DNA of 64,000 bases. It comes from Taudactylus pleione (taxonomy: Eukaryota > Chordata > Amphibia > Anura > Myobatrachidae). The translations under genes were made by a program, and so were the position numbers. Where the stretch lies: assembly GCA_031769625.1 (NCBI GenBank), contig JAUIMM010000200.1:50552001-50616000 (forward strand), read 5' to 3'. Under the pieces are notes generated by a model that did no database searches, had not been told where the DNA came from, and worked only from the letters and a program-made list of their open reading frames with translations. Each line of letters starts with the position of its first letter. The stretch's first letter is position 1. Of the stretch, positions 36,630-47,486 are shown in pieces.

Positions 36630-39600
36630 CAGCAAAAAAAATAAATATCCTCGATTAATGCACAAGGCCTTAATGACCCTGAGAAAAGGTCCACTTTACT
36701 GAGATCTCTATGGGCCGATAAGAGATGTTGTATTGATACAGGAGACATACTTCAAAATTTCTGCCTGCAGCCCGTCCCTATACAAAAACCGCTTTCCTCT
36801 TGCCTATTACTGTAATACCCCAGACAGTAAATCTAAGGGAGAGGCAATTTTATGCTCAAAAAATTTACAGGTCTCTGTAACTTGTTCACAAACTCGTCCC
36901 TGGTAGGATGCTCCTGTTAAATTGTAAGATCCATAACCAAACTTGCACCTTCATTGTGGTCTATGTCCCTAATCAGGATCAGGCCTCCTTTTTTCACTCC
37001 CACCTCTTACCGCTTGATTCTCTTTTTACCGGGACCATAGTATTGGGTGGGGGGGGGTATGGGGGGAAAGACCTTAATTGGACTCTTGATCCAACCCTCA
37101 ATGTTTCGACAAGTGTCCTCAGATATTCTAAGCAAAAATATTGTAGGATTAGGAAGCTTTTCCATGATCTCCAACTGGTCAACTCGTGGAGGATTCTTCA
37201 ACCGACAGGTCGCGATTACTCACACTATTCTCACCCCCACCAAATATATACACGATTGGATTATTTGTTCCTAAGCCATAAACACCTCCCACTTCTAGAT
37301 GCTTCGGGTTGGCTCGATCACTTGGTCAGACCATGCCCTTGTGTCCATAACTCTGTCGGTTCCACATCAGTCCCCTGGCCAGCGGACGTGGCGCCTAAAT
37401 TAATCTCTATTGCAAGATACCAGTTGCAGAGATGAAATTGCCAAAACCCTGACTGATTATTTCTCCATAAATGATACTGAAGAGATCTCTAAAATAACTC
37501 TTTAGGAAGCCCACAAGTGCATGTAAAAACAGACTGCAACGTATAACAAGTTTGTTACAGCTAATCTATCCCTTAGAGTCTTCTCACAAAGCCACACTGT
37601 CTGGGACGGCGTATGCGGAGCTGACGGAAGCCAGAGTGCAGTTGAAAAAACTGCTTTCTAAGTGTCCAACTTTACGGTTACATTTACAAATAGAAATACT
37701 ACCAATGGGGAAACAAGCCTGATCATTTGCTCACACAGGCAATTAGGGCCCAGAGGGCGATCTCGTTTGTTAACTCCACGAAAGACGAAACAGGCTCTCT
37801 ACATTTTAAAACTCCAGAAATTGCTTCCTACTTCAAAAGCTATTATAGAACTTTATATAATTTGAATAAAGACTCTAAAGATGTGAACCCCGCATCTTGC
37901 ATATTACAGGCTAAAGAATACCTGGCGACTACCCCACACTCCCACTTTCCGACCGTGGAGCACTAGAGAAGCCCTTTACCCTTCAAGAATTGGAACTTGC
38001 CATTTCATCTACACCAGTGATTTTCAACCTTTTTCAACTTGAGGCACATAGTGCAAGATTTTAAAATTACCAAGGCACACCATCCGGCAATGTGGCGTGC
38101 GAGAACGATGAAAAAAACACACATATTGGCCTTCGCAAGAATAAAACATATACATTGGCCCCAAATAAATAAAATACACATACATTGGCCTCCACAGGAA
38201 TAAAACACACTATTAGCCCCCACAGAAAAAAATAACATTGGCCTCCCCCCCCATATTAAAAAACAATACAAAAACACCAATGTCTGACCCTTACAGTAAA
38301 AAAAAAAACCCACATTAAGAACAAATATACTGTAGATTTATTGGCACCTACCTGTGCCTCATCGGTTGACAGTGCAGAGCTGTCAGCACGGCAGATTGCG
38401 GGCCGGTGGGTGGAGTGGGCCTACGTGAAGACAGGCGGAGCGAGTGGGCGGGATGACTGGCTGGCTGAGCGGCCAGGCGTAACCTGTGATGTCATGCGGC
38501 CGCGCCTACAGAGGTCACGGCCCAGGCGCGCCTGAGCTTCCCAGAGAAGCTCAGCGGCAGCGCTGCCCGGACCGCAATGACTGCACTGCAGTTATCTGAT
38601 CGGTGGCTCTGACAGCAGGCTCCGACAGCGCGCGGGACACTACACAACTGCCCACGGCACACTAGTGTCCCGTGGCACAGCGGTTGAAAACCGCTGATCT
38701 ACGCCATCAGGCAAGAGCCCAGGTCCGGATGGCTACACTATAGTTTATTACAAGACATTTAAAGACTTGTTGGCCCCTAGATTCCTCCAGGCCTTCAACA
38801 GTGTTTCAGCCAACACCCATTTCTCCCCCCAGTCTCTAGAGGCCCACATAACAGTGATCCCTAAACAGGTTAAGGACCCCTCGTGTGCTCTAGCTATAGA
38901 CCCATTTCCCTCTTGAATGTAGATCTCAAATTGTTTGCAAAAATTAATGGCAAATAGGATGAATGGTCTATTTCCTTCTTTAGTACACAGTGACCAGGTG
39001 GGGTTTGTCCCTGGCCAAGAGGTGAAGGATAACACCACTAAGGTTTTGAACCTAATCCACCTAGCCTCTAGAGGTCAGATTTCTACTATTGTGCTTTCCA
39101 CCGACGCCGAGAAAGCATTGGGTTAATTGGCATTTCATGAGGTCAGTGTTGGAGCACATCGGGTTGGATCCCCAGGCACTCGACAGGATTATGGCCCTCT
39201 ACAGTCTGCCCTCTGCTAGATTTCAAGTGAATGGATCTCTCTCCGACCCCTTCTCGATAGGAAACGGGACGAGACAGGGATGCACATTATCCCCTCTAAT
39301 CTTTGTCCTCTGTATTGAGGCACTAGCTAGATCAATCAGGGCCAACAAACACATTTCCAGCCTATTAGTGGGGGACGTTGAGTACAAGTTATCCATGTAT
39401 TCTGACGACATTCTGGCCATGATCTCATACACTGAGGTTTCCCTCCCCCATCTTATGTGCAAATTGGACTTTCCAATTTTAAAATGAGTATGTCCAAATC
39501 GTGTGCCCTTAATATCTCAACCCCCCCCCCCCTCGAGTGTAACTCAGTTAAAATGGTCTTTCCCCTTTCTGTGGAAGAATTCACATATTACCTATTTAGG

Positions 39601-41085
39601 TGTCAAATTGCCTAGGGATCTGTCCCAAGTGGTCTCTAAACTACCAACCACTTCTCAAGGTAATACGAGCAGACTATAGTAGATGGCATTTTAAGCAGCT
39701 CTCGAGGCTAGGGAGAATTAACGTCGTTAAGATGAACGCTCTACCCAAATTACTTTATGTCCTCCAAACATTGTCAATCCTTGTCTCTGACTCCTGGTTC
39801 CGCTCCATACAACTCCTGATTCAACAATTTATATGGTTTCGTAAGAGACCCAGAGTTAAACGCTCCGCCTTGACGCGTTCAACTCGTGGAGGTGGATTCC
39901 AACTTACTGATATTAAAAATTATTATTACACGGCCCTTCTAAGCAGGGTTCTGGACTGGACCAGGAGTTGAGAGGTTAAGCAATGGGTGGAACTGGAAGG
40001 TGTCTGCACCCAGCAATACTCTGAGATATTCCCCTGGCTCCCCTCCCTGCCTAAACTTCCTCATGTTCACTGGACTATTACTCCAACCCTTTCTTTTTGG
40101 AAAACTTTGCACTGGTTACCTTGTATATCCTCGGCGTTTGGTCCTTTAACCTCATTTCTAGCCAACTCTGACTTCTCCCCTGGCCTGACTCTCACATTTC
40201 TCTGGTTGGGTGGTCGAAGGTCTCTTTAGGGTTGGCCAGCTGGTGACCTCTAGGGGGTGAAGCAGTTCTCTGATATTAAGACTAAATGGGATATCCCTCA
40301 AAGAAATTTCTGGAAATTCTTACAAGTCAGACATTTTCTTCTTTCCAGCTCCAGGCTCCCACAGGCATCTCGGGAGCTAACACCCTTCGAGAGGATGTGT
40401 GTTGCCCCCTCCAATCCCACACACACACAGTTTCCACCATATATAAATTAGTACATCATGGCTCCCAGACCCCTCTTCATTTCACCTCAGCCTGGGAAAG
40501 ATATAGAATTCTCTCACAGACAAAGATTGGGAAAATATATTCCTCAAAGCCCATAGTAGCTGTTTGTATCCAAATTAGAGAAACTCAGTATAAAATTTTA
40601 ATGCGTTGATATAGACACCCTACTGTCTTACATATGATGTATCCCTCGATTTCAGCTAAATACTGGAGATGCCTTGACACAATAGGGTCTTTATAACATA
40701 TTTGGTGGACCTGTCCCCTACTTAAACCCTTTTGGGATGACGTTATTGCAATCTCCCGAGATATACTAGCTGCTCCTGTACCCACAGACCCAGCTTTTTG
40801 ATTGTTGAATCACTCCTCCACTCCATTATCACGGTGCAAAAAATCACTGCTACGCCATTTGAGTAATGCTGCACATGCGTCAATACCTTCACTTTGGAGA
40901 TCACCTCCCCACCAACTCGTAAAATATGGTTCTCTAGAATGGAGTACTTTATGACCATGGAGGATCTTTTCCTAACCTCAGCAGACAAGACATCTGAATT
41001 CACAGCCACCTGGCATCCTTGGCTTGAATACAAATCTACGAACACTTACAAAAATTACATCTCCACTTTTGGTGAAACACACTGA
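36630..41085 (+). pseudogene. L1 ORF2 remnant: endonuclease, reverse transcriptase, C-terminal motif
   Basis: Endonuclease pieces: DVVLIQETYF (~36725-36755), VVYVPNQDQASFFHSHLLPL (36957-37016), DLNWTLDPTLNVSTS (~37070-37115) and RDYSHYSHPH..TRLDYLFLS (~37210-37275). RT pieces: SGKSPGPDGY (~38708-38737), ISTIVLSTDAEKA (39080-39118), NGTRQGCTLSPLIFVLCIEA (39265-39324), and YSDDILAMI at the active site (~39400-39425). C-terminal HIWWTCP-like motif (IWWTCPLLKPFWDDV, ~40700-40745) and final open piece to 41085. Multiple stops and one hAT insertion at 38015 break it. Family behaviour: nick target DNA and copy RNA in place; here non-functional. Confidence 0.8.
38015..38696. mobile_element. 682-bp hAT element inserted in the L1 reverse transcriptase
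   Basis: Inverted ends cagtgattttcaacc and ggttgaaaaccgctg, flanked by atctacac (38007-38014) and atctacgc (38697-38704), a 7/8 target duplication. Removing the element and one duplication restores the L1 reading ELAISS-TPSGKSPGPDGY. There is no transposase. The right half is GC-rich. Confidence 0.9.
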
Positions 41086-41628
41086 CTTCCCATGAATATA
41101 ACGTTTTGATTTTCTCCACAATGCCCTCCCCTCTGAATGGTCAACATTTACTTTTATCTTCTCCCCTCCCCCCTTTTTCCTTTCCCCCCTTTTTGTGTCT
41201 ATATATATATTGTATTTTCTACATATAATTTGAAATACATATTATTTTAGATGTCTCGTTATATGTATGTTACTATGTCTAGCGATGTTAATTTTTCTCA
41301 CTGTTTTGAGACTTGTTATCTTATGTGAACTGGTTCGCATGTTAAATGGAAGCTGTATTTCTTTATTTTTCCAATAAAAACAGAATACTCTGCATTGCTG
41401 CCAACAGGTCAGGTAACTTTTCTAATATGTTTTATTTATTTTTTTTACTGTGGAGGCTATTGTATTTTAGTTTTTTTGACTGTGGGGATATGTTTTTTTT
41501 AGGCCACACCCCTTGTGAACCACACCCCCTTTTGGGAAATAACCCAGGGGTTCACACTGGGAGCCATATCTTCTAGATGCTGCTCTGGCCAAAAGACGGG
41601 ATAAATCTTCAAACTAGGAATGTAGTCT

Positions 41629-41972
41629 AAAGGTGGGTACACACCTCACTGATATATCTGCACACCGACTGATCTGCAGATATATCTGCAGTCTGTGCAG
41701 AACATATGTTCTGCATACAGGCTGCTCGATTCGTCGTGACTGACATCATAACTAGACAGGCCCTCGCCCAGTTTAGCTGTCATTCACCGCCAGTGCTGAC
41801 CGCCCGAACACACAGCACAAAGCCCCAATATATCTGCAGATTTATTGGGCATCGGCTGTGTAGCACAGCCAATGCGATGTGTTTGTGAACAATGTCATTC
41901 ACAGACATATCACTGGTACACACTGGCCGATGCGCACATGATATATCGGCCGTTCAGTTGTACCCAGCTTTA
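41629..41972. mobile_element. Palindromic MITE (aaggtgggtacacac ends), TA flanks
   Basis: Ends aaggtgggtacacac and gtacccagctt are inverted and bordered by TA. The interior repeats gatatatctgcag in both orientations. It is closely related to the element at 62817-63178. Confidence 0.7.
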
Positions 41973-42061
41973 GAACAGTTACTCAAGTTGTTGAACACAC
42001 AGTGGAGCAGGTATAATCAGCAAATCCCAGGTGCAGCTAATAGCCATTTAATTCTTCATTT

Positions 42062-42313
42062 GAATACCTTTATTGTCATTAACAGCAAGTGATGTCAACG
42101 GAAAAAAAACATGTTAAACATTACCAAGTAATAAAGTAGACAGCAGATACGTTTCAATAAAAAGTCAACAAGACATCTCAGTAAAATTCAAACAAAACCA
42201 TTTCGATCATTTAACATGCGCACAGCAGTAGGGAGAAAACTATTGTGCCAACGTTTTGTGCGCGAACAAACAACTCTAAAACGCCTGTGTGATGTAGTCT
42301 TTAAATATCACAT
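42062..42313 (-). pseudogene. L2-type LINE, ORF2 extreme C-terminus and 3' end (part 2 of 2)
   Basis: On the minus strand RFRVVCSRTKRWHNSFLPT and AVRMLND (about 42290-42205) match the L2-clade C-terminal block (SGRRYR..RTxRxxNSFxPxAxxxLN). It is followed by a short tail ending gacaataaaggtattcaaa. It continues the fragment at 49188-50160; the two are separated by an insertion flanked by TATCACAT. Confidence 0.75.
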
Positions 42314-42633
42314 CGGTAATACTGGGTTTGGGATGCGCTTCAGGGTGGTGGTGGTGTTGTGGGATATAGGGGGTTGGATAATGGAGGGGGGGGGGGTAGG
42401 TGTGAGGACAGAAAAAGGAGGGAGGAAGGGGGGAGAGGGGGTCCAGGTGTGGATGGTGCTGCACCGTACAGTAGGGGTACCTGATCCTACTATTGGATGG
42501 ATATGGTAAGATTGGAGGGTACGTGCGCTCCTTGGTTGTGTGTGTGTGTATATTGGGGAGAGCAGATGGCTGTGTGTTGTGGTGGATGTGTTGTGGTAGA
42601 ACAGAAATACTGGAGGCTGGATGGATGGTGGAA
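42314..42633. other. Left remainder of the insert that received the DIRS
   Basis: 320 bp, strongly GT/GG-rich on the plus strand (ggtggtggtggtgttgtggg, tgtgtgtgtgtatattgggg). It lies between the L2 break (TATCACAT at 42306-42313) and the DIRS left end. A 167-codon proline/histidine-rich minus frame here is composition-driven and runs into the DIRS repeat. With 48574-49187 it makes ~0.93 kb of unidentified inserted DNA. Confidence 0.5.
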
Positions 42634-42828
42634 GAAAATATGAGATATGGTAAGAACTTACCCTTGTTATCTCTATTTCTACGAAGTCCATAGGGTTCCA
42701 CAGGATACCTTGGGGTATAGGTGTGACGTCAGTCGCAGGGCACCAAAGAGTTAAGCTTTCAGCCTCCCAGGATGCACTAGGTCCCCCTCCTATACCCCGC
42801 CCCCGAGCCAAGGCACCTCAGTTAGTTA
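42634..42828. repeat. DIRS left inverted terminal repeat
   Basis: Complementary to 48421-48573 through the shared block from ccacaggataccttggggta to cgagccaaggcacctcagtt. Its outer ~60 bp (gaaaatatgagatatggtaa) is not in the right repeat but is copied, inverted, in the internal complementary region. Confidence 0.9.
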
Positions 42829-42970
42829 CCAAGCCATAGGCCGGAGGAGGAGAAGGAAGAGAGAGAACAAAGATCTGGACACATACAAGAATCACATTCT
42901 CACCAGAGGGAGACGGAAAACCGGTGACCAGAGCAAAGCCCATCTGCAGCACAGGTGCGACAGGGCGGGA

Positions 42971-43083
42971 GTCCTGTGGAACCCTATGGACTTCGTAGAA
43001 ATAGAGATAACAAGGGTAAGTTCTTACCATATCTCATATTTTCTACTTCAGGGTCCATAGGGTATCCACAGGATACCTTGGGG
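42971..43083. repeat. DIRS internal complementary region (circle-junction copy)
   Basis: The first part (gtcctgtggaaccctatgga ... catatctcatattttc) is the inverse of the left outer end. The second part (tacttcagggtccatagggt ... ggataccttgggg) is the inverse of the right outer end. They are joined directly at about 43053. This is how DIRS elements keep the sequence needed to complete both ends during replication. Confidence 0.9.
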
Positions 43084-43103
43084 ATGTCCCAAAGCAGTAT
43101 CCT

Positions 43104-44126
43104 TTAAGGGTGGGGACGCTCCTGTGCAGAAAGGAGAATCCGCCGCCCGAAGGAAGCATCCTGAGAGGCGAAGGTGTCAAACCTGTAATACCTCACGAAG
43201 GTATGGACAGAAGACCACGTAGCAGCCTTGCAGATCTGAACTGCCGAGGCACCACGTCGAGCTGCCCACGAAGGACCCACAGACCTAGTGGAATGAGCCT
43301 TCAGAGAAGGAGGGACCGGTAGGCCTTCATGAAGATAAGCTTCAGAAATAGCCATACGGATCCAGGCTGCCAAAGTTTGCTTTGAAGCAGGCCAACCCTT
43401 TTTACGGAAGCCAAAGAGGACAAACAAAGCGTCCGACTTCCTAAACGAAGAAGTGCGGTCAACATAAGTCCTTAAGGCCCGCACAACATCCAAAGAGGCC
43501 TCACCCACGGAAAGACCCGGTGAGTTAAAGGCCGGAACAACTATTTCCTCGTTAATATGAAACTGGGAAACAACTTTGGGAAGAAACTCGGGCCGAGTGC
43601 GGAGCACTGCCCTGTTCCCATAAAAAACCAAGAAAGGGGGTCTACAAGAAAGAGCCCCTAACTCAGAAACACGTCTGGCCAAAGCAATGGCCAGAAGGAA
43701 AACAGTCTTAGCTGTTAGCCATTTAAGATCCACTGAGCCCAGTGGTTCAAACGGCGGTCCTTGGAGAGCCCTCAGGACCACAGCCAAATCCCAAGGCGCC
43801 ACAGGTGGAACAAAGGGCGGCTGAATGCGGAGAACACCCTGCATAAAGGTGCGCACATCCGGGATTGTAGCAATCCTACGGTGAAACCAGACAGATAGGG
43901 CCGAAACCTGTACCTTCAAAGAAGCAAGGCGAAGCCCATGATCTAGTCCCGCTTGCAGGAAGGCGAGAATCCGAGACAGACGAAACTCCCGCGGTGCATA
44001 ACCTCTCGGTCGACACCACTGGAAGAACGTATGCCACACGCGATGGTATATCCTCGCGGAAGACGGTTTCCGAGCTCGTAACATGGTCCGCACCACAGAG
44101 CTGGAAAACCCCCGGGACCTCAGCAT
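43104..44126 (-). CDS. DIRS tyrosine recombinase
   Basis: This enzyme is thought to integrate the circular DNA intermediate. The frame is open from 44642 (512 codons), but the recognisable recombinase starts only at internal Met173 (44126, MLRSRGFSSSVVRTMLRA), giving ~340 residues. That ATG overlaps the RT-frame stop in the heptamer ATGCTGA (44126-44120), which argues for this start. N-terminal SAM-like binding region (ARIYHRVWHTFFQWCRPRG) is followed by the catalytic core. Numbering from the 512-codon frame, the core has an arginine in LARRVSELGAL (~323), H-x-x-R (HSTR, 450-453) and a tyrosine in HTFVRYYRFD (485/486). The tetrad appears complete. The stop is followed closely by the internal complementary region. 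Confidence 0.9.
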   Translation of the reverse strand: MLRSRGFSSSVVRTMLRARKPSSARIYHRVWHTFFQWCRPRGYAPREFRLSRILAFLQAGLDHGLRLASLKVQVSALSVWFHRRIATIPDVRTFMQGVLRIQPPFVPPVAPWDLAVVLRALQGPPFEPLGSVDLKWLTAKTVFLLAIALARRVSELGALSCRPPFLVFYGNRAVLRTRPEFLPKVVSQFHINEEIVVPAFNSPGLSVGEASLDVVRALRTYVDRTSSFRKSDALFVLFGFRKKGWPASKQTLAAWIRMAISEAYLHEGLPVPPSLKAHSTRSVGPSWAARRGASAVQICKAATWSSVHTFVRYYRFDTFASQDASFGRRILLSAQERPHP

Positions 44127-46045
44127 GGCCGTCTCAACAGCCACGCCGTCAAAGACAGCCGAGTCAGGTCCGGGTGAAGGCAAGGACCCTGAGACAGAAG
44201 GTCCGGTCGTAGCGGCAACCGCAGAGGAATGTCCACGGACAGACCCTGAAGGTCTGAGAACCAGTGCCGTCTGGGCCACGCGGGAGCTATCAACAGGAGC
44301 GTCCCTCCTTCCTGTTTGAATTTCCGGATTACCCGTGGAAGAAGGGAGACCGGAGGGAACAGGTATGCGAACCGGAACGTCCACCGGACGGACAGAGCAT
44401 CCACCAGAGACGCCCCTTCGCCTCTTGTGCGAGACCCGTACACCGGCAACTTGTTGTTGTGCCGGGACGCCATGAGGTCGATTTCTGGAAGACCCCACCT
44501 GTCCACCAGTAGTTGAAAAACGTCCGGGTGCAGGGACCATTCCCCCGGATGAACGTCCTGGCGACTTAGAAAGTCCGCCTCCCAATTGAGCACTCCCGGG
44601 ATGAAGACCGCTGATATGGCCGGAAGATTGCGCTCTGCCCAAACCAGGATCCGAGAGACCTCTACGAGAGCCGCCCGACTGCGAGTTCCTCCTTGCCTGT
44701 TTATGTAGGCCACGGTGGTAGCGTTGTCCGACTGGACCTGCACCGGGCGACCCTGGAGAAACCGCTGTGCCTGCTGGAGAGCATTGAAGACCGCACGGAG
44801 TTCCAAGATATTTATTGGAAGCTCAGCTTCTGTCGGCGTCCACCTGCCCTGGAACAAGTGTGGACCCGAAACTGCTCCCCAGCCCCGAAGACTGGCGTCC
44901 GTTGTCAACAGGACCCAATTTGGAACCCAGAACGGACGTCCCTTGTTGAGGTGGGTCGTCTGTAACCACCACGTAAGGGACAGGCGAACCTCCTGGGTGA
45001 GCACAATCGTCTGGGACTTCAGAGACTGAGTCAGCCCGTTCCACTTGGACAGGATCAGGTGCTGCAGAGGTCTGGAGTGAAACTGGGCGTATTCCACCAT
45101 GTCGAACACCGACACCATGGAGCCCAGTAACCTCATCGCCGAGTGTAAGGACACCCGGCGGCTGTGCAGACAACTGCGCACCCTTGACTGTAAAGCAGAG
45201 ATCTTGTCCTCCGTCACGAAGATCCTTTGCTGTCCCGAGTCCAATAAGGCTCCAAGATGCAGAATCCTCCGAGACGGGATTAGAGTGGACTTCTGCCAGT
45301 TGATTAGCCAGCCGTGCCGTTGCAGCAGTGCAATGGTCAGGTCCAAGTGGCGTAACAGGAGCTCTGGAGATCCTGCCACCAATAACAGGTCGTCCAAATA
45401 CGGCAACATGCGGACTCCCTGCAGCCGCAGAGAAGCCGCCATGACCGCCATCACCTTGGTGAAAACACGTGGTGCTGTTGCCAGGCCAAAAGGTAACGCC
45501 CGAAACTGGAAGTGGTCGCTGCTGATTGCAAACCTGAGGAACTGTTGATGGCGCCAAAGAATAGGGACATGCAGGTAAGCGTCCTGTATGTCCAATGACA
45601 CCAAGTAGTCCCCAGGTTCCAGCGCCAGAATGATGGACCGTAGGGTCTCCATCCGAAACTTCGGGACCCGCAAAGACTTGTTGAGTGCTTTGAGGTTGAG
45701 AATCGGACGATATGACCCATTGGGTTTCTGTACCAAAAATAGATTTGAATAGAAACCCTGGCCCCTCTGGGAGAATGGAACCGCCACTATAACTCCAGCC
45801 TGGAGCATAGTGTGCAATACCTTCCGCAGCTCCGTAGCCTTGTTCCGGTCTGATGGGAGACCCGTGGTGAAGAAGCGAGCCGGGGGTCTGTGCCGGAAGG
45901 AGAGGGCGTATCCGTGGGAAACCACCTCCAGAACCCAAGTGTCTGTCGTAGTGGTCGACCAACACTGGGCGAACTGTAGCAGGCGGCCTCCCACCCTGGG
46001 ATCCCCCAAAGGGAGGCCCGGACCGTCAGGCCGCAGGCTTGTCAT
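44120..46045 (-). CDS. DIRS reverse transcriptase, RNase H and methyltransferase-like region
   Basis: The frame is open from 46246 (708 codons), but gag ends at 46026 and an in-frame ATG at 46045 gives a ~20-nt overlap and a 641-residue protein; I prefer that start. In 708-codon numbering: RT with SLDIQDAYLHVPI (~217), LPFGLATAPRVFTK (~251) and catalytic PYLDDLLL (~282-289). RNase H follows with LLTTDASLRGWGAV (~446), LELRA (~481), QSDNATTVAYINRQ (~505) and NWEADFLSRQ (~554). Then a C-terminal block (PEIDLMASRHNNKLPVYGSR, AYLFPPVSLLPRVIRKF, APAWPRRHWF; ~588-663) sits where DIRS1-like elements carry a Dam-type methyltransferase-like domain. It copies genomic RNA to DNA, presumably in gag particles. 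No stop or missing catalytic residue was seen. Confidence 0.9.
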   Translation of the reverse strand: MTSLRPDGPGLPLGDPRVGGRLLQFAQCWSTTTTDTWVLEVVSHGYALSFRHRPPARFFTTGLPSDRNKATELRKVLHTMLQAGVIVAVPFSQRGQGFYSNLFLVQKPNGSYRPILNLKALNKSLRVPKFRMETLRSIILALEPGDYLVSLDIQDAYLHVPILWRHQQFLRFAISSDHFQFRALPFGLATAPRVFTKVMAVMAASLRLQGVRMLPYLDDLLLVAGSPELLLRHLDLTIALLQRHGWLINWQKSTLIPSRRILHLGALLDSGQQRIFVTEDKISALQSRVRSCLHSRRVSLHSAMRLLGSMVSVFDMVEYAQFHSRPLQHLILSKWNGLTQSLKSQTIVLTQEVRLSLTWWLQTTHLNKGRPFWVPNWVLLTTDASLRGWGAVSGPHLFQGRWTPTEAELPINILELRAVFNALQQAQRFLQGRPVQVQSDNATTVAYINRQGGTRSRAALVEVSRILVWAERNLPAISAVFIPGVLNWEADFLSRQDVHPGEWSLHPDVFQLLVDRWGLPEIDLMASRHNNKLPVYGSRTRGEGASLVDALSVRWTFRFAYLFPPVSLLPRVIRKFKQEGGTLLLIAPAWPRRHWFSDLQGLSVDIPLRLPLRPDLLSQGPCLHPDLTRLSLTAWLLRRPC

Positions 46046-47486
46046 CTGGCTTGGGGGCCGGACGTCTGGTACTCCATGCCTGCTTCCGGGGCTTGACCGA
46101 TTTCTTAGGGCCAGCCTGTCGAGGAAACGACTGTGGTTTGGGCCTGCCCTGGGCCCTAGATGACCGAAAGGACGATGGTCCCGAACCAGAAGGAGCAGCG
46201 GCCGACGGGAGACAGGCAGATTTGGCTGCCGCCAGCGTGGCCACAATCTTATCCAGATCCGGACCGAAGAGAACCTCTCCGGTAAACGGCAACGCTTCCA
46301 GACCTTTCTTGGAATCTGCGTCCGCCTTCCAGGATCGCAGCCACAAGGTGCGACGAGCAGCTACCGCTGCTGAAGAAATTCTAGACACCAGAGTACTAAT
46401 GTCTAGAGCCGCCTCGTTGATGTAGGTGGCCGAATCACGGAGATTGCCAATCAACTCCGCCTGATCGGCCGGACAGTCGGATTCAAAAGAAGCCTCTAAT
46501 GAATCCGCCCAGCGCTCCATCGCTCTGGCAACCCAGCAAATGGCCATAGCCGGCCGTGCTGCCCCCCCTGCAAGGGAATAAGCGGACTTCAGGCAGATTT
46601 CTACCTTGCGGTCCGTAGCATCCTTAAGGGAGGACATGGATGGCATCGGCAATGTGGCACTACGGACAAGACGGGTCACGTGAGAATCCACCTGTGGAGG
46701 GGATTCCCACTTCGCAAAATAATTATCCGCGAACGGATAAGCCACCGCCAGGCGTCTCTGCGGCTGGTATCTTTTGCCAGGTTGTTTCCACGCCTCCTCT
46801 AAATGGTCCACCAACTGACCCGAAAGAGGAAAGACTGTGGCATCGCCCTTCACATCTTTGAAAAAGGCATACTTAGATTTAGCCGCTGGGGGAACTTCGT
46901 CCTCAATCACCAAGGCTGTGCGGACCGCCCGAATAAGTCCAGGAATATATACTTTGGACTTAGCATCAGCGTCCTTAGTATGGAGAGGTTCCTGATCGTA
47001 AGGATCTAGAATCTCCCCATCATCAGACGTCCCTTCGTCATCCTCATAAGGAGCGGACAGAGACGCCACCGGCCTTTTATGAGACCGCATCACAGACTCC
47101 CCTTGCAACACATCCGACAAGTGCTGTACAGAACTCGTCAGGGAGTTAACCCACGCTGGCTCCTGAGAACCCGGGAGCGGGGAAATAGGGAGACTGTGGG
47201 GTACCACCAATTGTCGTGGGAACCCCTGCATGGGTGACGACACCACAGACTGCTGGGACAAACCCATCGGAGTAAACGCGAGCTGCGGAGCTAACTGGCC
47301 CACTAAAGCTGTTAACGCCTGAGCGAAACAAGCCCAGGGCGGCTCCTGTACCGGTGCTGTAACCGTAATAGGCCGCGCCATGGACAAACACTGCCGGCAA
47401 AGGCCCTCCGCGCTACCCTCCCCCTCCGCTAACGGTACTTTGCACGTGGTACACTGTAGCCGGAGGGGAAAATCACTTTCAGACAT
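46026..47486 (-). CDS. DIRS gag-like structural protein
   Basis: 486 codons starting MSESDFPLRLQ. Near the N-terminus are two CxxC pairs (CTTCK at ~12-15, CRQC at ~31-34), a likely zinc-binding ribbon. The central part is hydrophilic/acidic (YEDDEGTSDDGEILD) and the following core (PFADNYFAKWESPPQVDSHV, ..DISTLVSRISSAAVAARR) is typical of DIRS ORF1. The C-terminus is basic and proline/serine-rich (QSFPRQAGPKKSVKPRKQAW), suited to RNA binding. It is the first frame after the ~0.9 kb leader; its end overlaps the RT start by ~20 nt. By analogy it packages element RNA; this is family knowledge, not shown here. Confidence 0.85.
   Translation of the reverse strand: MSESDFPLRLQCTTCKVPLAEGEGSAEGLCRQCLSMARPITVTAPVQEPPWACFAQALTALVGQLAPQLAFTPMGLSQQSVVSSPMQGFPRQLVVPHSLPISPLPGSQEPAWVNSLTSSVQHLSDVLQGESVMRSHKRPVASLSAPYEDDEGTSDDGEILDPYDQEPLHTKDADAKSKVYIPGLIRAVRTALVIEDEVPPAAKSKYAFFKDVKGDATVFPLSGQLVDHLEEAWKQPGKRYQPQRRLAVAYPFADNYFAKWESPPQVDSHVTRLVRSATLPMPSMSSLKDATDRKVEICLKSAYSLAGGAARPAMAICWVARAMERWADSLEASFESDCPADQAELIGNLRDSATYINEAALDISTLVSRISSAAVAARRTLWLRSWKADADSKKGLEALPFTGEVLFGPDLDKIVATLAAAKSACLPSAAAPSGSGPSSFRSSRAQGRPKPQSFPRQAGPKKSVKPRKQAWSTRRPAPKPDDKPAA

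Larger units (their letters stand above)
34080..41395 (+). mobile_element. Nearly full-length L1-type LINE, broken, split by a hAT element
   Basis: Leader at about 34080-35125, ORF1 remnant 35128-36131, ORF2 remnant 36630-41085, 3' UTR ending near aataaaaacag at 41380. Without the hAT insertion the LINE is ~6.6 kb. Both ORFs carry several stops and frameshifts, so it is not mobile. The 5' boundary is uncertain because it adjoins another repeat. Confidence 0.75.

Noticed and set aside
42308..42811. 167-codon proline/histidine-rich frame on the minus strand
   Set aside because: It runs from DIRS repeat into low-complexity GT-rich DNA; composition explains the openness.
44120..47009. Plus-strand frames of 70-150 codons across the DIRS
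   Set aside because: Antisense shadows of the gag and RT frames; no motifs.
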